From Prochlorococcus sp. AG-402-A08 (GTDB lineage: Bacteria > Cyanobacteriota > Cyanobacteriia > PCC-6307 > Cyanobiaceae): 64,000 nucleotides of DNA. Each line of letters opens with the position of its first letter. The stretch's first letter is position 1. The notes beneath the pieces were generated by a model. It had not been told where the DNA came from and did not search any database. It was given only the letters and a program-made list of their open reading frames with translations. The stretch is taken from the NCBI GenBank assembly GCA_003279585.1, contig QCHH01000002.1, forward strand, positions 1 to 64,000, given 5' to 3'. Positions 24,250-35,257 of the stretch are shown piece after piece. Made by a program: the position numbers and the translations under genes.

Positions 24250-24832
24250 GAAAAAGAAGAGAGGTGTTTCCATAATATTTCTCTTTATTTAATTTCCAAC
24301 CATTATGTATTCTTGGCATTGATTTTGACGAGCATTCACATATCAAAGTAGATGATTCTTTAATCCATTTTTTAGACAATAAGAGTTCTTGAGAAAGTTC
24401 GTATAATTCAGACTCATATGGAGGGTCTAGAAAAACAAAATCAAATTTTTCTTCAGTACTTGAGCAAGCTTTAATAAATTCAATTTTTTTGTTTTTAGGG
24501 CCCTTTTTGAGAAATGAGATCAATTCATTGCATATGACTTCAATATGTATTGAATGATCTATGGCATTTGATACATTTATAAGATTTTTTTTGCATATTT
24601 TTGCTGCTTCTCTTTGCCTTTCAATTGCGAGAACCCTTTTTACTCCTTTTTGAAGAGCCTCACATGCCATTGCTCCACTCCCACTGCAAAGATCAAGCCA
24701 ACTTGCTTCTTTGAGTTCATTTCCAAGAATATTGATGAGTGCCTCTCTTACTTTTGAGGAGGTAGGCCTAGTCTTTTGGTTTAAAGGACTTTCAATCCTT
24801 TTACCAGATAAGAGTTTCAGTTTCCCTTTCAA
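24197..24832 (-). CDS. rsmD: 16S rRNA m2G966 methyltransferase RsmD
   Basis: A 211-residue SAM-dependent methyltransferase. It starts [34 protein letters not shown], the RsmD N-terminus, contains the SAM site [16 protein letters not shown], and the catalytic DPPY motif in [16 protein letters not shown]. Its end overlaps petG on the other strand; the last codons may be tolerant of this. It abuts hisH. Confidence 0.92.
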
Positions 24833-24833
24833 T

Positions 24834-25463
24834 CTAAAAATTAGTTCTTTTCAACCAATTAATCCAATTAAAAATAAGTTTTTGTCCTGCTATACCTGAT
24901 TTCTCAGGATGAAATTGACAGGCTCCAGTATTTTTATACCAAACAATAGATGAAACGTCAGTTTTGCCAAATTTTGTTATTGCTACAGTGTTTTTCGCTT
25001 CTTCAGGACACGCTGAGTATGAGTGGACGAAATACATCCAATTTGAATCAGGATAATTTTCTAGAATAGGACATTCGTTCGTTTTATATATTGGAGACCA
25101 ACCAATATGAGGAATCCTTTCGTTTCTTTCTTGAGGTAATCTGCGAATATGTCCTTTAATAACTCCTAAACCTTCTGAAGTACCCTCATCACTAGATTCG
25201 AATAAAAGCTGTAATCCTAAACAAATTCCAATAAGCGGTTTACCATTATTTATCCATTCAATTATTGATGGTACTAGTTCAGTCCTTCTTAAATTTTTCA
25301 TTGCGGGATCAAAAGCACCTACTCCAGGAAGAATTAGAGCATCACAAGACTGGAGTTTTTTTATGTCGCAAATAATATCTAAAGGTTGATTAAGCCTTTT
25401 AAATGCTTGTTGAACGGAAAAAAGATTACCCATTCCATAATCTATTAATCCAATTTTTGCCAA
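24834..25463 (-). CDS. hisH: Imidazole glycerol phosphate synthase subunit HisH
   Basis: A 209-residue class I glutamine amidotransferase that supplies ammonia to HisF in histidine synthesis. Motifs: IGLIDYGMGNLFSVQQAF at the start, the nucleophile Cys in LIGICLGLQLLFE (about residue 81), and His-x-Glu in CQFHPEKSG. One base separates its stop from the rsmD start. Confidence 0.95.
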   Translation of the reverse strand: MAKIGLIDYGMGNLFSVQQAFKRLNQPLDIICDIKKLQSCDALILPGVGAFDPAMKNLRRTELVPSIIEWINNGKPLIGICLGLQLLFESSDEGTSEGLGVIKGHIRRLPQERNERIPHIGWSPIYKTNECPILENYPDSNWMYFVHSYSACPEEAKNTVAITKFGKTDVSSIVWYKNTGACQFHPEKSGIAGQKLIFNWINWLKRTNF

Positions 25464-25524
25464 AAGATTTACCTTTGAATCATTTGAATTAAGTTCTAAA
25501 AAATCTAAATTCTATAAATTGAGA

Positions 25525-25848
25525 TTAAAGATGTTTGGAGATTGTTCCGGAGAGGGTGGCTTTAGGAACTGCTCCGACAACAGTATCTACTTTTTGACCT
25601 GCCTTGAAGATCATTAAAGTTGGTATGCTTCTGATCCCGTACTGACTAGCAACATTAGGGTTCTCATCAGTGTTTAATTTGAAAACTTTTATTTTGCCCT
25701 CGAAATCTTTTGAGATCTCTTCAACAATTGGAGCAACCATTCTGCATGGTCCGCACCAAGGGGCCCAAAAATCAACCAAAACAGGAACTTCGCTCTGGAG
25801 GACTTCTTGTTCGAATGAGGAATCAGTTACTGCAGAAGCTGTGGACAT
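25525..25848 (-). CDS. trxA: Thioredoxin
   Basis: A 107-residue thioredoxin with WCGPC at residues 31-35 and cis-Pro in RSIPTLMIF. It reduces protein disulfides, linking photosynthetic electron flow to enzyme regulation. It lies between hisH and the Yfr1 RNA gene, the latter placement being as known in marine picocyanobacteria. Confidence 0.95.
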   Translation of the reverse strand: MSTASAVTDSSFEQEVLQSEVPVLVDFWAPWCGPCRMVAPIVEEISKDFEGKIKVFKLNTDENPNVASQYGIRSIPTLMIFKAGQKVDTVVGAVPKATLSGTISKHL

Positions 25849-25956
25849 ACCTTAGAAGTCTTAAGAACTTGATCATAACAATTGTATTTTGCCTATAAAA
25901 AGTTTTTCTGCAATTTTTAAACGAAGTTTGAATATTGATTTGGTTTATTTTAATAA

Positions 25957-26018
25957 GAAAAACCCGAACAAGTCGGGCATTTTTGTGTGTGAGGAGTGTG
26001 AGAGCAAAGGCTCTCACT
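25957..26018 (-). ncRNA. yfr1: Yfr1 small regulatory RNA
   Basis: On the minus strand a hairpin GTGAGAGC/GCTCTCAC (25998-26017) is followed by the invariant single-stranded ACTCCTCACAC (25987-25997), the known signature of Yfr1, and then by a terminator hairpin CCCGA/TCGGG (25963-25977) and a U run. A -10-like TAGAAT (26024-26029) precedes the start at about 26017. Yfr1 is established in marine picocyanobacteria between guaB and trxA, exactly this position, and pairs with mRNAs of outer-membrane proteins and others through that motif. Ends are approximate. Confidence 0.95.
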
Positions 26019-26064
26019 ACCCAATTCTAGCCTTTATATTTAATTCTGAAATCTTTCGGTAACT

Positions 26065-27228
26065 TTATTTCCCCATTCCAAGTTGTTGTGCCTTTTGGTA
26101 AACTTTTCCTTCTGTTAACAAAGAAGGTGCAATAACTACTTCAACTTTTTGCATTTCTTTGAGGTCCATAGCTCCAAGAGTCCCCATAGAGGTTTTTATT
26201 GCTCCTAATAAATTGTGTGTTCCATCATCAAGTATCGCAGGGCCACGAAGAATACTTTTTAAACTTCCTGTTGTTCCAACTTTAATCCTTGTACCTCTAG
26301 GTAGGACAGGACTTGGTGTGGCCATACCCCAATGAAAGCCTTTTCCAGGCGCTTCCTGAGATCTTGCGATTGGGGAACCAATCATGACTGAGTCGGCACC
26401 ACAAGCTATGCATTTGCAAATGTCCCCACCAGTGATAATCCCACCATCAGCAATGATTGGAACATATTTTCCGCTTTCTTTTTGAAAATCATCCCTTGCA
26501 GCAGCACAATCAGAAATAGCAGTTGCTTGAGGAATACCAACTCCTAGTACGCCTCTTGAGGTGCATGCTGCTCCAGGTCCGATGCCAACCATTACTGCTG
26601 CTGCTCCTGCTCTCATAAGCTTGAGAGAAACTTCATAAGTAACGCAATTACCTACTGCAACAGGAATTCCAATGGTTGCACAAAGATCACATAGATCAAG
26701 ATTTTGACTACCTTCTTTGCCTAGATGTTCTGTTGAAACTACTGTAGCCTGAAGAAAAAATAAGTCTGCACCTGACTCTTTAACTAAATCTTTATACTTG
26801 ATTGCTGCTAATGGAGTCCCGCTTACAGCAGCAATACCCCCACTATTTTTTATTTCTTGAATTCTTTTTAAAATTAATTCTTCTTTTATCGGTTTCTTAT
26901 AAATCTCTTGCATTAGAGGAACAAATTCCTCTTTTCCAATTGACCGGATTTTGGTTAGGACCTCTTCTGGCTCTTCATATCTAGTTTGAACTCCTTCTAG
27001 ATTTAAAACACCTAGGGCCCCTAATTTTGAAAGAGCGACCGCCATGTTGACATCTACAACTCCATCCATCGCACTTGCGATTATGGGGATATCTCTTTCA
27101 ATCCCAGCGATTTCCCAGTTGGTTTTTGTGATTTCAGGGTCAACTGTTCTTACTCCTGGAACCAATGCAATCTCATCGATTCCGTAGGCTCTTCGAACAG
27201 TTTTGGTGCGTCCTAGTTGAATATTCAC
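26065..27228 (-). CDS. guaB: GuaB3-type IMP dehydrogenase family protein
   Basis: A 387-residue TIM-barrel protein lacking the paired CBS domains of ordinary IMP dehydrogenase, so it belongs to the short GuaB3-type branch. Visible motifs are the N-terminal [17 protein letters not shown], the phosphate-binding and catalytic loop [16 protein letters not shown] (about residues 214-229, with the reactive Cys), and [26 protein letters not shown]. The family oxidises IMP to XMP in GMP synthesis. Downstream lies Yfr1 and trxA, upstream the divergent gyrA. A 65-residue frame just before the start is probably not a gene. Confidence 0.9.
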   Translation of the reverse strand: MNIQLGRTKTVRRAYGIDEIALVPGVRTVDPEITKTNWEIAGIERDIPIIASAMDGVVDVNMAVALSKLGALGVLNLEGVQTRYEEPEEVLTKIRSIGKEEFVPLMQEIYKKPIKEELILKRIQEIKNSGGIAAVSGTPLAAIKYKDLVKESGADLFFLQATVVSTEHLGKEGSQNLDLCDLCATIGIPVAVGNCVTYEVSLKLMRAGAAAVMVGIGPGAACTSRGVLGVGIPQATAISDCAAARDDFQKESGKYVPIIADGGIITGGDICKCIACGADSVMIGSPIARSQEAPGKGFHWGMATPSPVLPRGTRIKVGTTGSLKSILRGPAILDDGTHNLLGAIKTSMGTLGAMDLKEMQKVEVVIAPSLLTEGKVYQKAQQLGMGK

Positions 27229-27482
27229 ACCTAAATTTTGTAAGTTCTCGTCAAACTACCAACTGAAGTGCCAAATTGAGCAAATGTTGGGAATAGATAA
27301 TCAAGATTTTGCTTGTTCTTTCTTATTGATGTGATGATTTGAGGATGCTTTGAGCAAAATTTAGAGCATATTTTTGTAATCGTTGATTTTGTGAGAGTTG
27401 ATTTACTTTCAGATATATGGTTATTCACTTTAAAAGGTTTATTAATGCTCAGATGTTCTTATAATTGGTAAAACCTTTATAT

Positions 27483-30104
27483 ATGGCTGATCCATTGGGA
27501 CCTAATAGTGCTGGTCCCGGGGAATCCGACGATCGGATCATCCAGACTGACTTAAGAAACGAAATGTCGCGTTCCTACTTGGAATACGCGATGAGCGTGA
27601 TTGTGGGGAGAGCATTGCCTGATTCGAGGGATGGACTTAAACCAGTACATAGAAGGATTCTCTATGCGATGTATGAACTAGGGCTGACTAGCGATAGGCC
27701 CTACAGAAAATGCGCACGTGTTGTTGGAGAAGTTTTAGGTAAATTCCATCCCCATGGCGATACAGCTGTTTATGACGCTTTAGTCAGAATGGCGCAAGAT
27801 TTTTCTATGCAGATGCCTCTGATTGATGGGCATGGGAATTTTGGATCTGTTGATAATGATCCTCCTGCAGCGATGAGATATACAGAATCCAGATTGCAAT
27901 CTTTAACCACAGATAGCCTGCTTGAAGATATTGAATCTGAAACAGTCGATTTCGCCGATAACTTTGATGGATCTGTACAAGAACCAACAGTTTTGCCAGC
28001 AAGAATACCTCAATTGTTATTAAATGGTTCTTCTGGAATCGCTGTAGGTATGGCAACGAACATACCTCCCCATAATTTGGTTGAGTTGATTGATGGATTG
28101 ATGGCTTTAATTTCTAATCCTGAGTTAGAAGAAATAGAGTTGATGAATATAATTAAAGGCCCAGATTTCCCTACTGGTGGGCAGATACTTGGTAGAAGTG
28201 GAATTAAGGAAACATATCTTTCTGGTAGAGGTTCAATAACAATGCGTGGAGTTGCTGAAATAGAAACCATTGAAAATCCTGGGAGACCAGATAGGGATGC
28301 TGTGATAATTACTGAACTTCCTTATCAAACAAATAAAGCAGGATTAATTGAACGAATCGCTGATATGGTCAACGATAAAAAACTTGAAGGTATTGCAGAT
28401 ATAAGAGATGAAAGTGATAGAGATGGAATGAGAATTGTTGTTGAATTAAGAAGGGATTCATATCCTCAAGTTGTTTTAAATAATTTATTTAAACTTACTC
28501 CTTTGCAAACTAATTTTAGTGCAAACATGCTTGCATTAGTTAATGGTGAACCTGTTATATTGTCACTTCGAAAGATGTTGCAAGTATTTTTAGACTTTAG
28601 AGTAGAAACTATTGAAAAAAGAACTAAATATCTATTGAAAAAGGCAGAGAGTAGAGATCATATATTGCTGGGACTATTATTAGCATTAGATCAGCTAGAT
28701 GAAATAATTAGTCTTATTAGATCAGCTTCTGACTCTGCTACTGCTAAAAAGAAATTACAAGAACTGCATGGCTTAACAGATATTCAGTCTGATGCTATTT
28801 TGCAGATGCAGTTAAGAAGACTGACCGCTTTAGAGGCAGATAAAATTAGACTTGAACATGATGATTTGGTTAGAAAAATAATAGATTTAAAAGATATTTT
28901 AAATAAAAAAGAGAGGGTCTTTGAAATAACAAAAATAGAATTGAATGAAATAAAAGAAAAATATCATGCTCCAAGAAGAACGGAAATACTTGATCTAGGA
29001 GGTGGGCTTGAGGATATTGATTTGATTGCGAATGAAAGATCAGTCGTTTTGTTGACCGAGACAGGATATTTAAAGAGGATGCCTGTTAATGAATTTGAAG
29101 CAACAAGTCGAGGCACTAGAGGTAAAGCAGGAACTCGAAGCCAGGGAGAGGAAGAAGTGAAAAAATTTATTAGTTGTAATGACCATGACAGCCTTCTCCT
29201 TTTTAGTGATAGAGGGGTTGCTTATGCTCTTCCTGCTTACAGAGTTCCTCAATGCAGTAGAACTGCAAAAGGTACTCCTATTGTTCAATTGCTTCCAATT
29301 CCACGTGAAGAAGCTATTACTTCATTGCTTTCTGTGAGCTCTTTTGATGATGAGAACTATTTATTGATGCTTACTAGGGGGGGGTACATAAAAAGAACAC
29401 CTCTTTCAGCTTTCAGCAAAATTAGAGCAAATGGATTAATTGCAATAGGCTTGGAGGATGGTGATGCTTTGATATGGGTTCGTTTGGCTGAGTCTGGAGA
29501 TAGTGTTTTGATTGGTTCGAAAAATGGAATGACAATACATTTTAGATTAAATGATTCTGAATTACGCCCTTTAGGTAGATCGGCAAGAGGGGTTAAGTCA
29601 ATGAATCTTAAGACTGGAGATTCTCTTGTAAGTATGGATGTTTTATCTACTGAGTTGGCTGATCATGTTGATAAAAGTGAGGAAGAAGAACTACAGGATG
29701 AATCATCAGAGTCTGAAGGCCCTTGGGTACTTGTTGCCTCTGGAAGTGGATTAGGTAAAAGAGTCCCTGTGACACAATTTCGCTTGCAAAAAAGAGCAGG
29801 AATGGGCTTAAGAGCAATAAAATTTAGAAAAGATGGTGATGAACTTGTAGGTTTGAGGGTTTTAGGTAAAGGAGAAGAATTGCTATTAGTTAGTGAAAAA
29901 GGAGTAATAGTTAGAACTAGTGCGGATAAGATCTCTCAACAATCTAGAGCTGCAACTGGGGTAAGAATTCAGAAGCTTGATAACGGCGACAAGTTGTCAG
30001 AGGTTGTTTTAGTTCCTCCGGAACAAATTAATGATGATGATGATGAAAAAGAATCATCTACTACTAACGAATCAATCAATACTGATCTAACGTCAAAAAA
30101 TTGA
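27483..30104 (+). CDS. gyrA: DNA gyrase subunit A
   Basis: An 873-residue type II topoisomerase subunit that breaks and rejoins DNA to introduce negative supercoils. The ATG at 27483 gives the cyanobacterial [13 protein letters not shown] start; an upstream TTG at 27465 is less likely. The catalytic Tyr lies in [10 protein letters not shown] (about residue 120), the N-terminal [21 protein letters not shown] and quinolone region [18 protein letters not shown] are intact. The C-terminal part shows beta-pinwheel blades with the GyrA box QGEEEVKKF-like segment near residue 545 and an acidic insertion ([17 protein letters not shown], about 728-745) plus an acidic tail. Divergent from guaB; crtL follows with overlap. 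Confidence 0.96.
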   Translation: MADPLGPNSAGPGESDDRIIQTDLRNEMSRSYLEYAMSVIVGRALPDSRDGLKPVHRRILYAMYELGLTSDRPYRKCARVVGEVLGKFHPHGDTAVYDALVRMAQDFSMQMPLIDGHGNFGSVDNDPPAAMRYTESRLQSLTTDSLLEDIESETVDFADNFDGSVQEPTVLPARIPQLLLNGSSGIAVGMATNIPPHNLVELIDGLMALISNPELEEIELMNIIKGPDFPTGGQILGRSGIKETYLSGRGSITMRGVAEIETIENPGRPDRDAVIITELPYQTNKAGLIERIADMVNDKKLEGIADIRDESDRDGMRIVVELRRDSYPQVVLNNLFKLTPLQTNFSANMLALVNGEPVILSLRKMLQVFLDFRVETIEKRTKYLLKKAESRDHILLGLLLALDQLDEIISLIRSASDSATAKKKLQELHGLTDIQSDAILQMQLRRLTALEADKIRLEHDDLVRKIIDLKDILNKKERVFEITKIELNEIKEKYHAPRRTEILDLGGGLEDIDLIANERSVVLLTETGYLKRMPVNEFEATSRGTRGKAGTRSQGEEEVKKFISCNDHDSLLLFSDRGVAYALPAYRVPQCSRTAKGTPIVQLLPIPREEAITSLLSVSSFDDENYLLMLTRGGYIKRTPLSAFSKIRANGLIAIGLEDGDALIWVRLAESGDSVLIGSKNGMTIHFRLNDSELRPLGRSARGVKSMNLKTGDSLVSMDVLSTELADHVDKSEEEELQDESSESEGPWVLVASGSGLGKRVPVTQFRLQKRAGMGLRAIKFRKDGDELVGLRVLGKGEELLLVSEKGVIVRTSADKISQQSRAATGVRIQKLDNGDKLSEVVLVPPEQINDDDDEKESSTTNESINTDLTSKN

Positions 30105-31333
30105 AATTGAATTATTCTGCTGATGTATTAGTTATGGGAGCAGGTCCAGCTGCTCTTTGCATCACTGCTGAGTTGGTTCAACAAGGACTTAATGTTCAGG
30201 CAATTGCTTCTAAGTCACCTTTAGAACCTTGGCCAAATACTTATGGGATCTGGGCATCTGAACTTGAGTCTTTAAATCTGCAAGAATTATTGAAATACAG
30301 ATGGAAAGACACTGTTAGTTTTTTTGGAGATGGATTAAGTCAAAAAGGCAATAATTGCACAAATCATTATCTTGATTACGGCCTTTTTAATTCAATTAAT
30401 TTTCAAGAGGCTCTTCTGGAGAGATGCAAAGGACTTTCTTGGCAAGTAGAAACTGTCAAAAATATTGATTTTAGTGAAAGAGAAACCGTTGTTATTTGCA
30501 CTTCAGGAAAAAAATATTTCGCTAGGCTCGTTATTGATGCAAGCGGTCATAAAACCCCTTTTATTAGAAGGCCTAAGCATGATCAAATAGCTAAGCAGGC
30601 GGCTTATGGGGTGGTTGGCAAATTTAGTTCGGCCCCTGTAGAGAAGAATCGTTTTGTATTAATGGACTTTAGACCAGATCATTTAAATGCGAATGAATTG
30701 GAAGAGCCACCTTCTTTTCTTTATGCGATGGACCTGGGAGACGGAAGTTATTTTGTAGAAGAAACATCTTTAGCTTGCGCACCTCCAGTTTCATTTGAAT
30801 CATTAAAAGCAAGATTAAATTCAAGACTATCTAACAAAGGTATTCAAATTGAGGAAGTAATGCATGAAGAGCATTGTCTTTTTCCAATGAATTTGCCATT
30901 GCCATATAGAGATCAACCCCTTTTAGCCTTTGGAGGCTCAGCCAGTATGGTTCACCCAGCTTCGGGATACATGGTTGGCAGCCTTTTAAGGAGAGCACCC
31001 TCATTAGCAAAGGAGATAGCAAAAGTAATCAAAAAGGATCCTCTTATGCCTACCTCTCAGATAGCCAGAAGAGGATGGAAAACCCTCTGGACAACTGAAT
31101 TAGTTCAAAGACATCGTCTTTATCAGTTTGGACTTCAAAGACTAATGAGCTTTGATGAATCCCTATTAAGATCTTTTTTTGATACCTTTTTTAAACTACC
31201 CAAAAAAGATTGGTATGGATATTTAACTAACACTCTTCCTTTGCCAAGGCTGTTCATTGTTATGCTCAAATTATTCTCTATTGCTCCGATGAAAGTTAGA
31301 TTTGGGATGATTGGTTTTTTAATAAAAAAGTAA
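30101..31333 (+). CDS. crtL: Lycopene cyclase
   Basis: A 410-residue flavoprotein-like enzyme that forms the ionone rings of carotenes from lycopene. It begins with the dinucleotide-binding site [22 protein letters not shown] and carries the cyclase patterns [20 protein letters not shown] and [23 protein letters not shown]. The TTG start at 30101 overlaps the gyrA stop, so it is probably translationally coupled. Prochlorococcus has two cyclases (beta and epsilon types); I believe this is the beta type by its place next to gyrA but the sequence alone does not settle it. Confidence 0.85.
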   Translation: MKLNYSADVLVMGAGPAALCITAELVQQGLNVQAIASKSPLEPWPNTYGIWASELESLNLQELLKYRWKDTVSFFGDGLSQKGNNCTNHYLDYGLFNSINFQEALLERCKGLSWQVETVKNIDFSERETVVICTSGKKYFARLVIDASGHKTPFIRRPKHDQIAKQAAYGVVGKFSSAPVEKNRFVLMDFRPDHLNANELEEPPSFLYAMDLGDGSYFVEETSLACAPPVSFESLKARLNSRLSNKGIQIEEVMHEEHCLFPMNLPLPYRDQPLLAFGGSASMVHPASGYMVGSLLRRAPSLAKEIAKVIKKDPLMPTSQIARRGWKTLWTTELVQRHRLYQFGLQRLMSFDESLLRSFFDTFFKLPKKDWYGYLTNTLPLPRLFIVMLKLFSIAPMKVRFGMIGFLIKK

Positions 31334-31341
31334 GAAAAATT

Positions 31342-32907
31342 TTAGATTTTCTTTTTCCAATCGATAGGAGAAATAAGTGGAAATATTGAATCCTCTGTTT
31401 CTATTTTTTCTATAACTAGGTCATTAATAATTTTTTTATCTTTAATTGAATTGATTAATATCCAAAATCTTTCTAGATGCAAGTTTATTCTTTCTCTCGC
31501 AAGACCAGTAGTCGTTCCTGCTTTGAGAATGAAACTCCAATCTGAAGATTGAGACAGTAAAAGTTCTCTTCCAGCTTGTTTAATGATTTTGATATTTGAT
31601 TCTTCAATAAACCCTCCTGAACAAATACTGACCATTTCTCTTCCAGCTTTACTCCATTCATGCACAATCCAAGCATTTGCATTGTTTAGCCAATAATTAT
31701 GAAAACCACCTTGACCCCAACTAGATGGAGAGGGATTGCATAATTGGATATGGGGGGTTGCTTGAAGAGCCTCTTTTAAAGTAATTAATTTAATACCTTC
31801 CTTCTTTGATTTGATAAATAATTGTGAGAGAAATTGGGGGCCTTCAAACCACCAATGACCAAAAAGTTCTGCATCAAAAGGAGCGATTAATAATGGTTCT
31901 ATTTGCATTGATTTTTCAAGTTTTAAAAGTTGTTTTTTTCTTTCCTGCAAATATTTCTCTGCATCTTTTTCAACACTTTCTTTCGCGGCTTGTGGATCAT
32001 ATTCTTGTTTATTTTCTAAGGATGTATTTTGAGATGAAATCTTAAATAATTTTATTCCTAAGGGCCTTTTTTCCTTAATCCCTATTTTTTGGAGGCTTTC
32101 TATTGATAAATCCCAGCCTAAGTCTCTATGGAATTCTCTGTAGTTTGGATTACCCGGATAGCCATCCTTTGCTGACCAGACTGGAAGAGTTGATTCACTA
32201 TCTCTACCAAAAAAAGCTACTCCTCTTCTTGTGCAAATAGGAGCATATAAACCATATCTTGGCCTTGGATCTGCATTTAATAAGCCATGGCCATCTAAGA
32301 CCGCATATCTAAGACCTGATTCAGCCATTAATTCATCTAAGCCTTCGTAATATGCACATTCAGGCAACCAAATACCAAATGGAGCTTTAATGAAAAGGCG
32401 CTGATGCTCTCTTACAGCAGTTTTTAATTGAGCCCTTACTGCTTCAGGGTTTTCTCTTAATAGAGGAAGATACCCATGAGTGGCTGCACATGTGAGAATA
32501 TCAATTACTTCTGATGTTTGTAATTTTTTAAATCTTCCTATTAGATCACCTTTGCAGCTCTTCCAGCTTTTTAATTGGCGTTTTAAGTGATCTTTTAAAT
32601 GATGGGCTGCTGAAATGCATTTTGTTTCTAATGTATTTAGAAGTTCGAACCTTATTCCCAACCATTCTTCAAAGCGATTTTTTAATACCTCGTCCTCCAA
32701 AAGAGAAAGCAAAGTAGGCGATAGACCTATTGTTATTTTAGGTGTTTGATCTTTTGCGATGGAGGCTGCTTCAAGTGTTTCTAAAAGTGGTAAATAGCAT
32801 TCCACTAGAGCTTGGAAAAACCAATCTTCCTCTAAGGAGCCAGGTTCTTCTGATCTCACGTAAGGTAGATGGGCATGCAGGACTATGGCGAGATTGCCTT
32901 TAGTCAT
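31342..32907 (-). CDS. GH57 family glycoside hydrolase, probable alpha-glucan branching enzyme
   Basis: A 521-residue GH57 protein. The N-terminal HAHLPYVRSEE (about 11-21) and the catalytic Glu in FGIWLPECAYY (Glu183) together with the acid/base Asp in FDAELFGHWWFEG (Asp345) match the GH57 branching-enzyme subgroup, which transfers alpha-1,4-glucan segments into alpha-1,6 branches in glycogen. Some homologues act only as alpha-amylases, so the exact activity is inferred. It overlaps nothing; the gene ends 9 bases from the lycopene cyclase stop (convergent). Confidence 0.87.
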   Translation of the reverse strand: MTKGNLAIVLHAHLPYVRSEEPGSLEEDWFFQALVECYLPLLETLEAASIAKDQTPKITIGLSPTLLSLLEDEVLKNRFEEWLGIRFELLNTLETKCISAAHHLKDHLKRQLKSWKSCKGDLIGRFKKLQTSEVIDILTCAATHGYLPLLRENPEAVRAQLKTAVREHQRLFIKAPFGIWLPECAYYEGLDELMAESGLRYAVLDGHGLLNADPRPRYGLYAPICTRRGVAFFGRDSESTLPVWSAKDGYPGNPNYREFHRDLGWDLSIESLQKIGIKEKRPLGIKLFKISSQNTSLENKQEYDPQAAKESVEKDAEKYLQERKKQLLKLEKSMQIEPLLIAPFDAELFGHWWFEGPQFLSQLFIKSKKEGIKLITLKEALQATPHIQLCNPSPSSWGQGGFHNYWLNNANAWIVHEWSKAGREMVSICSGGFIEESNIKIIKQAGRELLLSQSSDWSFILKAGTTTGLARERINLHLERFWILINSIKDKKIINDLVIEKIETEDSIFPLISPIDWKKKI

Positions 32908-33182
32908 TAAAACTCCCAGGTTTTTGGAATAGAACTTTCGATACTTATACTCTTTAGACCCACTAAAAAAGATAAACTTTAAGTTGTAATATTAGTCTAG
33001 TCAAAATAGATACTTAAAAATAATTAATTTTTGACTTATTCTTTAGATTCTTCATAAAGATTTGATCTTAAATCTTAAATATTTTATAAAAACAAAATAT
33101 AAAGACATCAATTAAATAGTTAAAAACTTAAATCTTATCTAGAATTTTAAGAAAAATATACTACAATTAAATTAATTCACAC
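32908..33182. other. AT-rich spacer before leuA, no gene seen
   Basis: The region between the divergent GH57 and leuA genes is very A/T-rich and holds no plausible frame. It must carry both promoters. The only structured element noticed is the dyad at 33183-33199. Confidence 0.5.
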
Positions 33183-33199
33183 AGACCTTAATAAGGTCT
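33183..33199. promoter_or_regulatory. Perfect dyad in the leuA leader
   Basis: AGACCTTA (33183-33190) and TAAGGTCT (33192-33199) are inverted repeats around one central base, ending 24 bases before the leuA start. It could be an operator or a short RNA hairpin next to the ribosome binding region. No T run follows that would make a good terminator, and no leader peptide rich in Leu is seen. Confidence 0.4.
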
Positions 33200-33223
33200 A
33201 GTTATTTTTATATATTTCATGCT

Positions 33224-34843
33224 ATGGCCAAAGATCCAGGCCGAGTTTTAATTTTCGATACCACTTTAAGAGATGGGGAGCAATCTCCTGGAGCGAGTCT
33301 TAATTTAGAAGAAAAGTTAGCTATTGCTCAACAATTAGCAAGATTAGGAGTCGATGTTATTGAGGCAGGATTTCCTTTTGCTAGCCCAGGGGATTTTGCT
33401 GCAGTTCAAAAAATAGCTGAGCATGTAGGAGGAGAAGAAGGACCGACTATTTGCGGATTATCAAGAGCCTCAAAACCTGATATCAAAGCTTGTGCTGAAG
33501 CGATCTCTCCAGCACCAAAAAAAAGGATTCATACCTTCATTGCAACCAGTGACATACACCTTGAACATAAATTAAGGAAATCCAGGAAAGAAGTTCTTGA
33601 TATCGTTCCAGATATGGTTGGCTACGCTAAAAGTTTTGTTGATGATGTTGAATTTTCCTGTGAAGATGCAGCAAGAAGTGATTTAGATTTTTTGTATAAA
33701 GTAATCGAATTAGCCATATCTTCAGGTGCTAATACTATAAATATTCCAGATACAGTTGGTTATACAACCCCTTCTGAATTTGGAGACTTGATATCAAGTA
33801 TTAATAAGAATGTTCCAAATATCAATGAAGCAGTTCTCTCCGTTCATGGTCACAACGACCTAGGACTTGCTGTCGCAAACTTTCTTGAGGCTGTCAAGAA
33901 TGGCGCTAGACAGCTTGAATGCACTATTAACGGAATAGGAGAGAGAGCAGGTAATGCTGCTTTAGAAGAATTAATTATGGCTCTTCATGTAAGAAGATCA
34001 TATTTTAATCCGTTTTTTGGTAGGCCTCCTGAATCTCCTACTCCTTTGACAGCAGTGAGAACAGAAGAAATAACTAAGTCCTCTCGCTTGGTATCCAATT
34101 TAACTGGGATGGTTGTACAACCCAATAAAGCGATTGTAGGTGCAAACGCTTTTGCTCATGAATCTGGAATACATCAAGATGGAGTATTGAAAAATAGGCT
34201 TACCTACGAAATTATCGATGCAAAAACAGTCGGGTTGTCCGACAATAAAATTTCTTTAGGGAAATTGAGTGGAAGGAGTGCTGTTCGAGCTCGGCTAGAA
34301 GACCTTGGATATGACTTGAATAGAGATGATCTTAATGATGCTTTCGCTAGATTTAAAGATTTAGCCGATAGGAAAAGAGAAATAACAGATCGTGATTTAG
34401 AGGCCATTGTTAGTGAACAAGTTCAACAACCAGAAGCTTTGTTCCAATTGAAATTGGTCCAAGTAAGTTGTGGAACTTCTCTAATGCCTACGGCAACAGT
34501 AACTGTGGTTGGAGAAGAAGGAGAGGAAAAAACCGCCGTCTCTCTAGGAACAGGTCCTGTCGATGCAGTTGTAAGAGCTTTGGATTCTTTAACTGAAGAA
34601 CCTAATGAATTGATTGAATTCTCAGTAAAGTCAGTTACAGAAGGAATAGATGCTTTAGGGGAAGTTACAATTCGAATAAGGAGAGATGGAAACCTCTTCT
34701 CTGGTCATTCTGCTGATACTGATGTTGTTGTTGCTGCGGCTCAGGCATACGTAAATGCGCTTAATAGGTTGGTAGCTGCTCAGGGAAGGAAAACCATTCA
34801 TCCACAACATGATCTTGCTCAGGTAGATAAAGAAGGGGTTTAA
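33224..34843 (+). CDS. leuA: 2-isopropylmalate synthase
   Basis: A 539-residue enzyme condensing acetyl-CoA with 2-oxoisovalerate, the first step of leucine synthesis. The DRE-TIM start [16 protein letters not shown] (about 10-25), metal-binding [12 protein letters not shown] (about 207-218) and [20 protein letters not shown] match LeuA, and the C-terminal regulatory domain (from about residue 390) is present for leucine feedback. Length is in the usual bacterial range. A dyad lies in its leader. Confidence 0.95.
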   Translation: MAKDPGRVLIFDTTLRDGEQSPGASLNLEEKLAIAQQLARLGVDVIEAGFPFASPGDFAAVQKIAEHVGGEEGPTICGLSRASKPDIKACAEAISPAPKKRIHTFIATSDIHLEHKLRKSRKEVLDIVPDMVGYAKSFVDDVEFSCEDAARSDLDFLYKVIELAISSGANTINIPDTVGYTTPSEFGDLISSINKNVPNINEAVLSVHGHNDLGLAVANFLEAVKNGARQLECTINGIGERAGNAALEELIMALHVRRSYFNPFFGRPPESPTPLTAVRTEEITKSSRLVSNLTGMVVQPNKAIVGANAFAHESGIHQDGVLKNRLTYEIIDAKTVGLSDNKISLGKLSGRSAVRARLEDLGYDLNRDDLNDAFARFKDLADRKREITDRDLEAIVSEQVQQPEALFQLKLVQVSCGTSLMPTATVTVVGEEGEEKTAVSLGTGPVDAVVRALDSLTEEPNELIEFSVKSVTEGIDALGEVTIRIRRDGNLFSGHSADTDVVVAAAQAYVNALNRLVAAQGRKTIHPQHDLAQVDKEGV

Positions 34844-34966
34844 CAAAATAGTTTTACAAACTAATAAAAAAATAAAAGGGTTTCCGTAAATTTTTTTTAG
34901 ATAAAACACACTAATCTTTCAATCAAAGATTAATATGTGTTGTGACGGTTTGATATGCGCACATAA

Positions 34967-35206
34967 ATGGCTTTTAAAAGAAATCTTTACCGACTTATAG
35001 GACTTGATGGATCTCCACACCACGTTCTTGATGCTCCCTATGAAAGTATTGAGGCAGCTCTTAAGGCGGCAAAAATATGGTGCAATGGCCAAGGGTTGAG
35101 TTGCACAATCAAAGAGAAAGGCATTGGTGTGCAAGTTCTTGCAGGAAATGGAACCTGGAGAACTATTTGCTATCCATCTAATTGTTTGCAACCTGCACCA
35201 GCGTAA
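34967..35206 (+). CDS. Small conserved cyanobacterial protein, function unknown
   Basis: A 79-residue soluble protein, MAFKRNLYRLIGLDGSPHHV, with a helix-like EAALKAAKIWCNGQGLSCTI and a beta-rich end GIGVQVLAGNGTWRTICYP. I recognise it only as a conserved type in marine picocyanobacteria. It lies 124 bases after leuA and 51 before the next gene, same strand. Confidence 0.65.
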   Translation: MAFKRNLYRLIGLDGSPHHVLDAPYESIEAALKAAKIWCNGQGLSCTIKEKGIGVQVLAGNGTWRTICYPSNCLQPAPA

Positions 35207-35257
35207 AAAAATTACTATCGATCCTATGATTTTATCCATAAGAATAATTTTTTAAAA

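Noticed and set aside
27231-27428. 65-residue frame directly upstream of guaB
   Set aside because: It needs a GTG start, has no recognisable family or helix pattern, and fills the space where guaB and gyrA promoters must be.
33183-33199. Leucine attenuator or T-box in the leuA leader
   Set aside because: There is no leader peptide rich in Leu codons, no terminator with T run and no room for a T-box.
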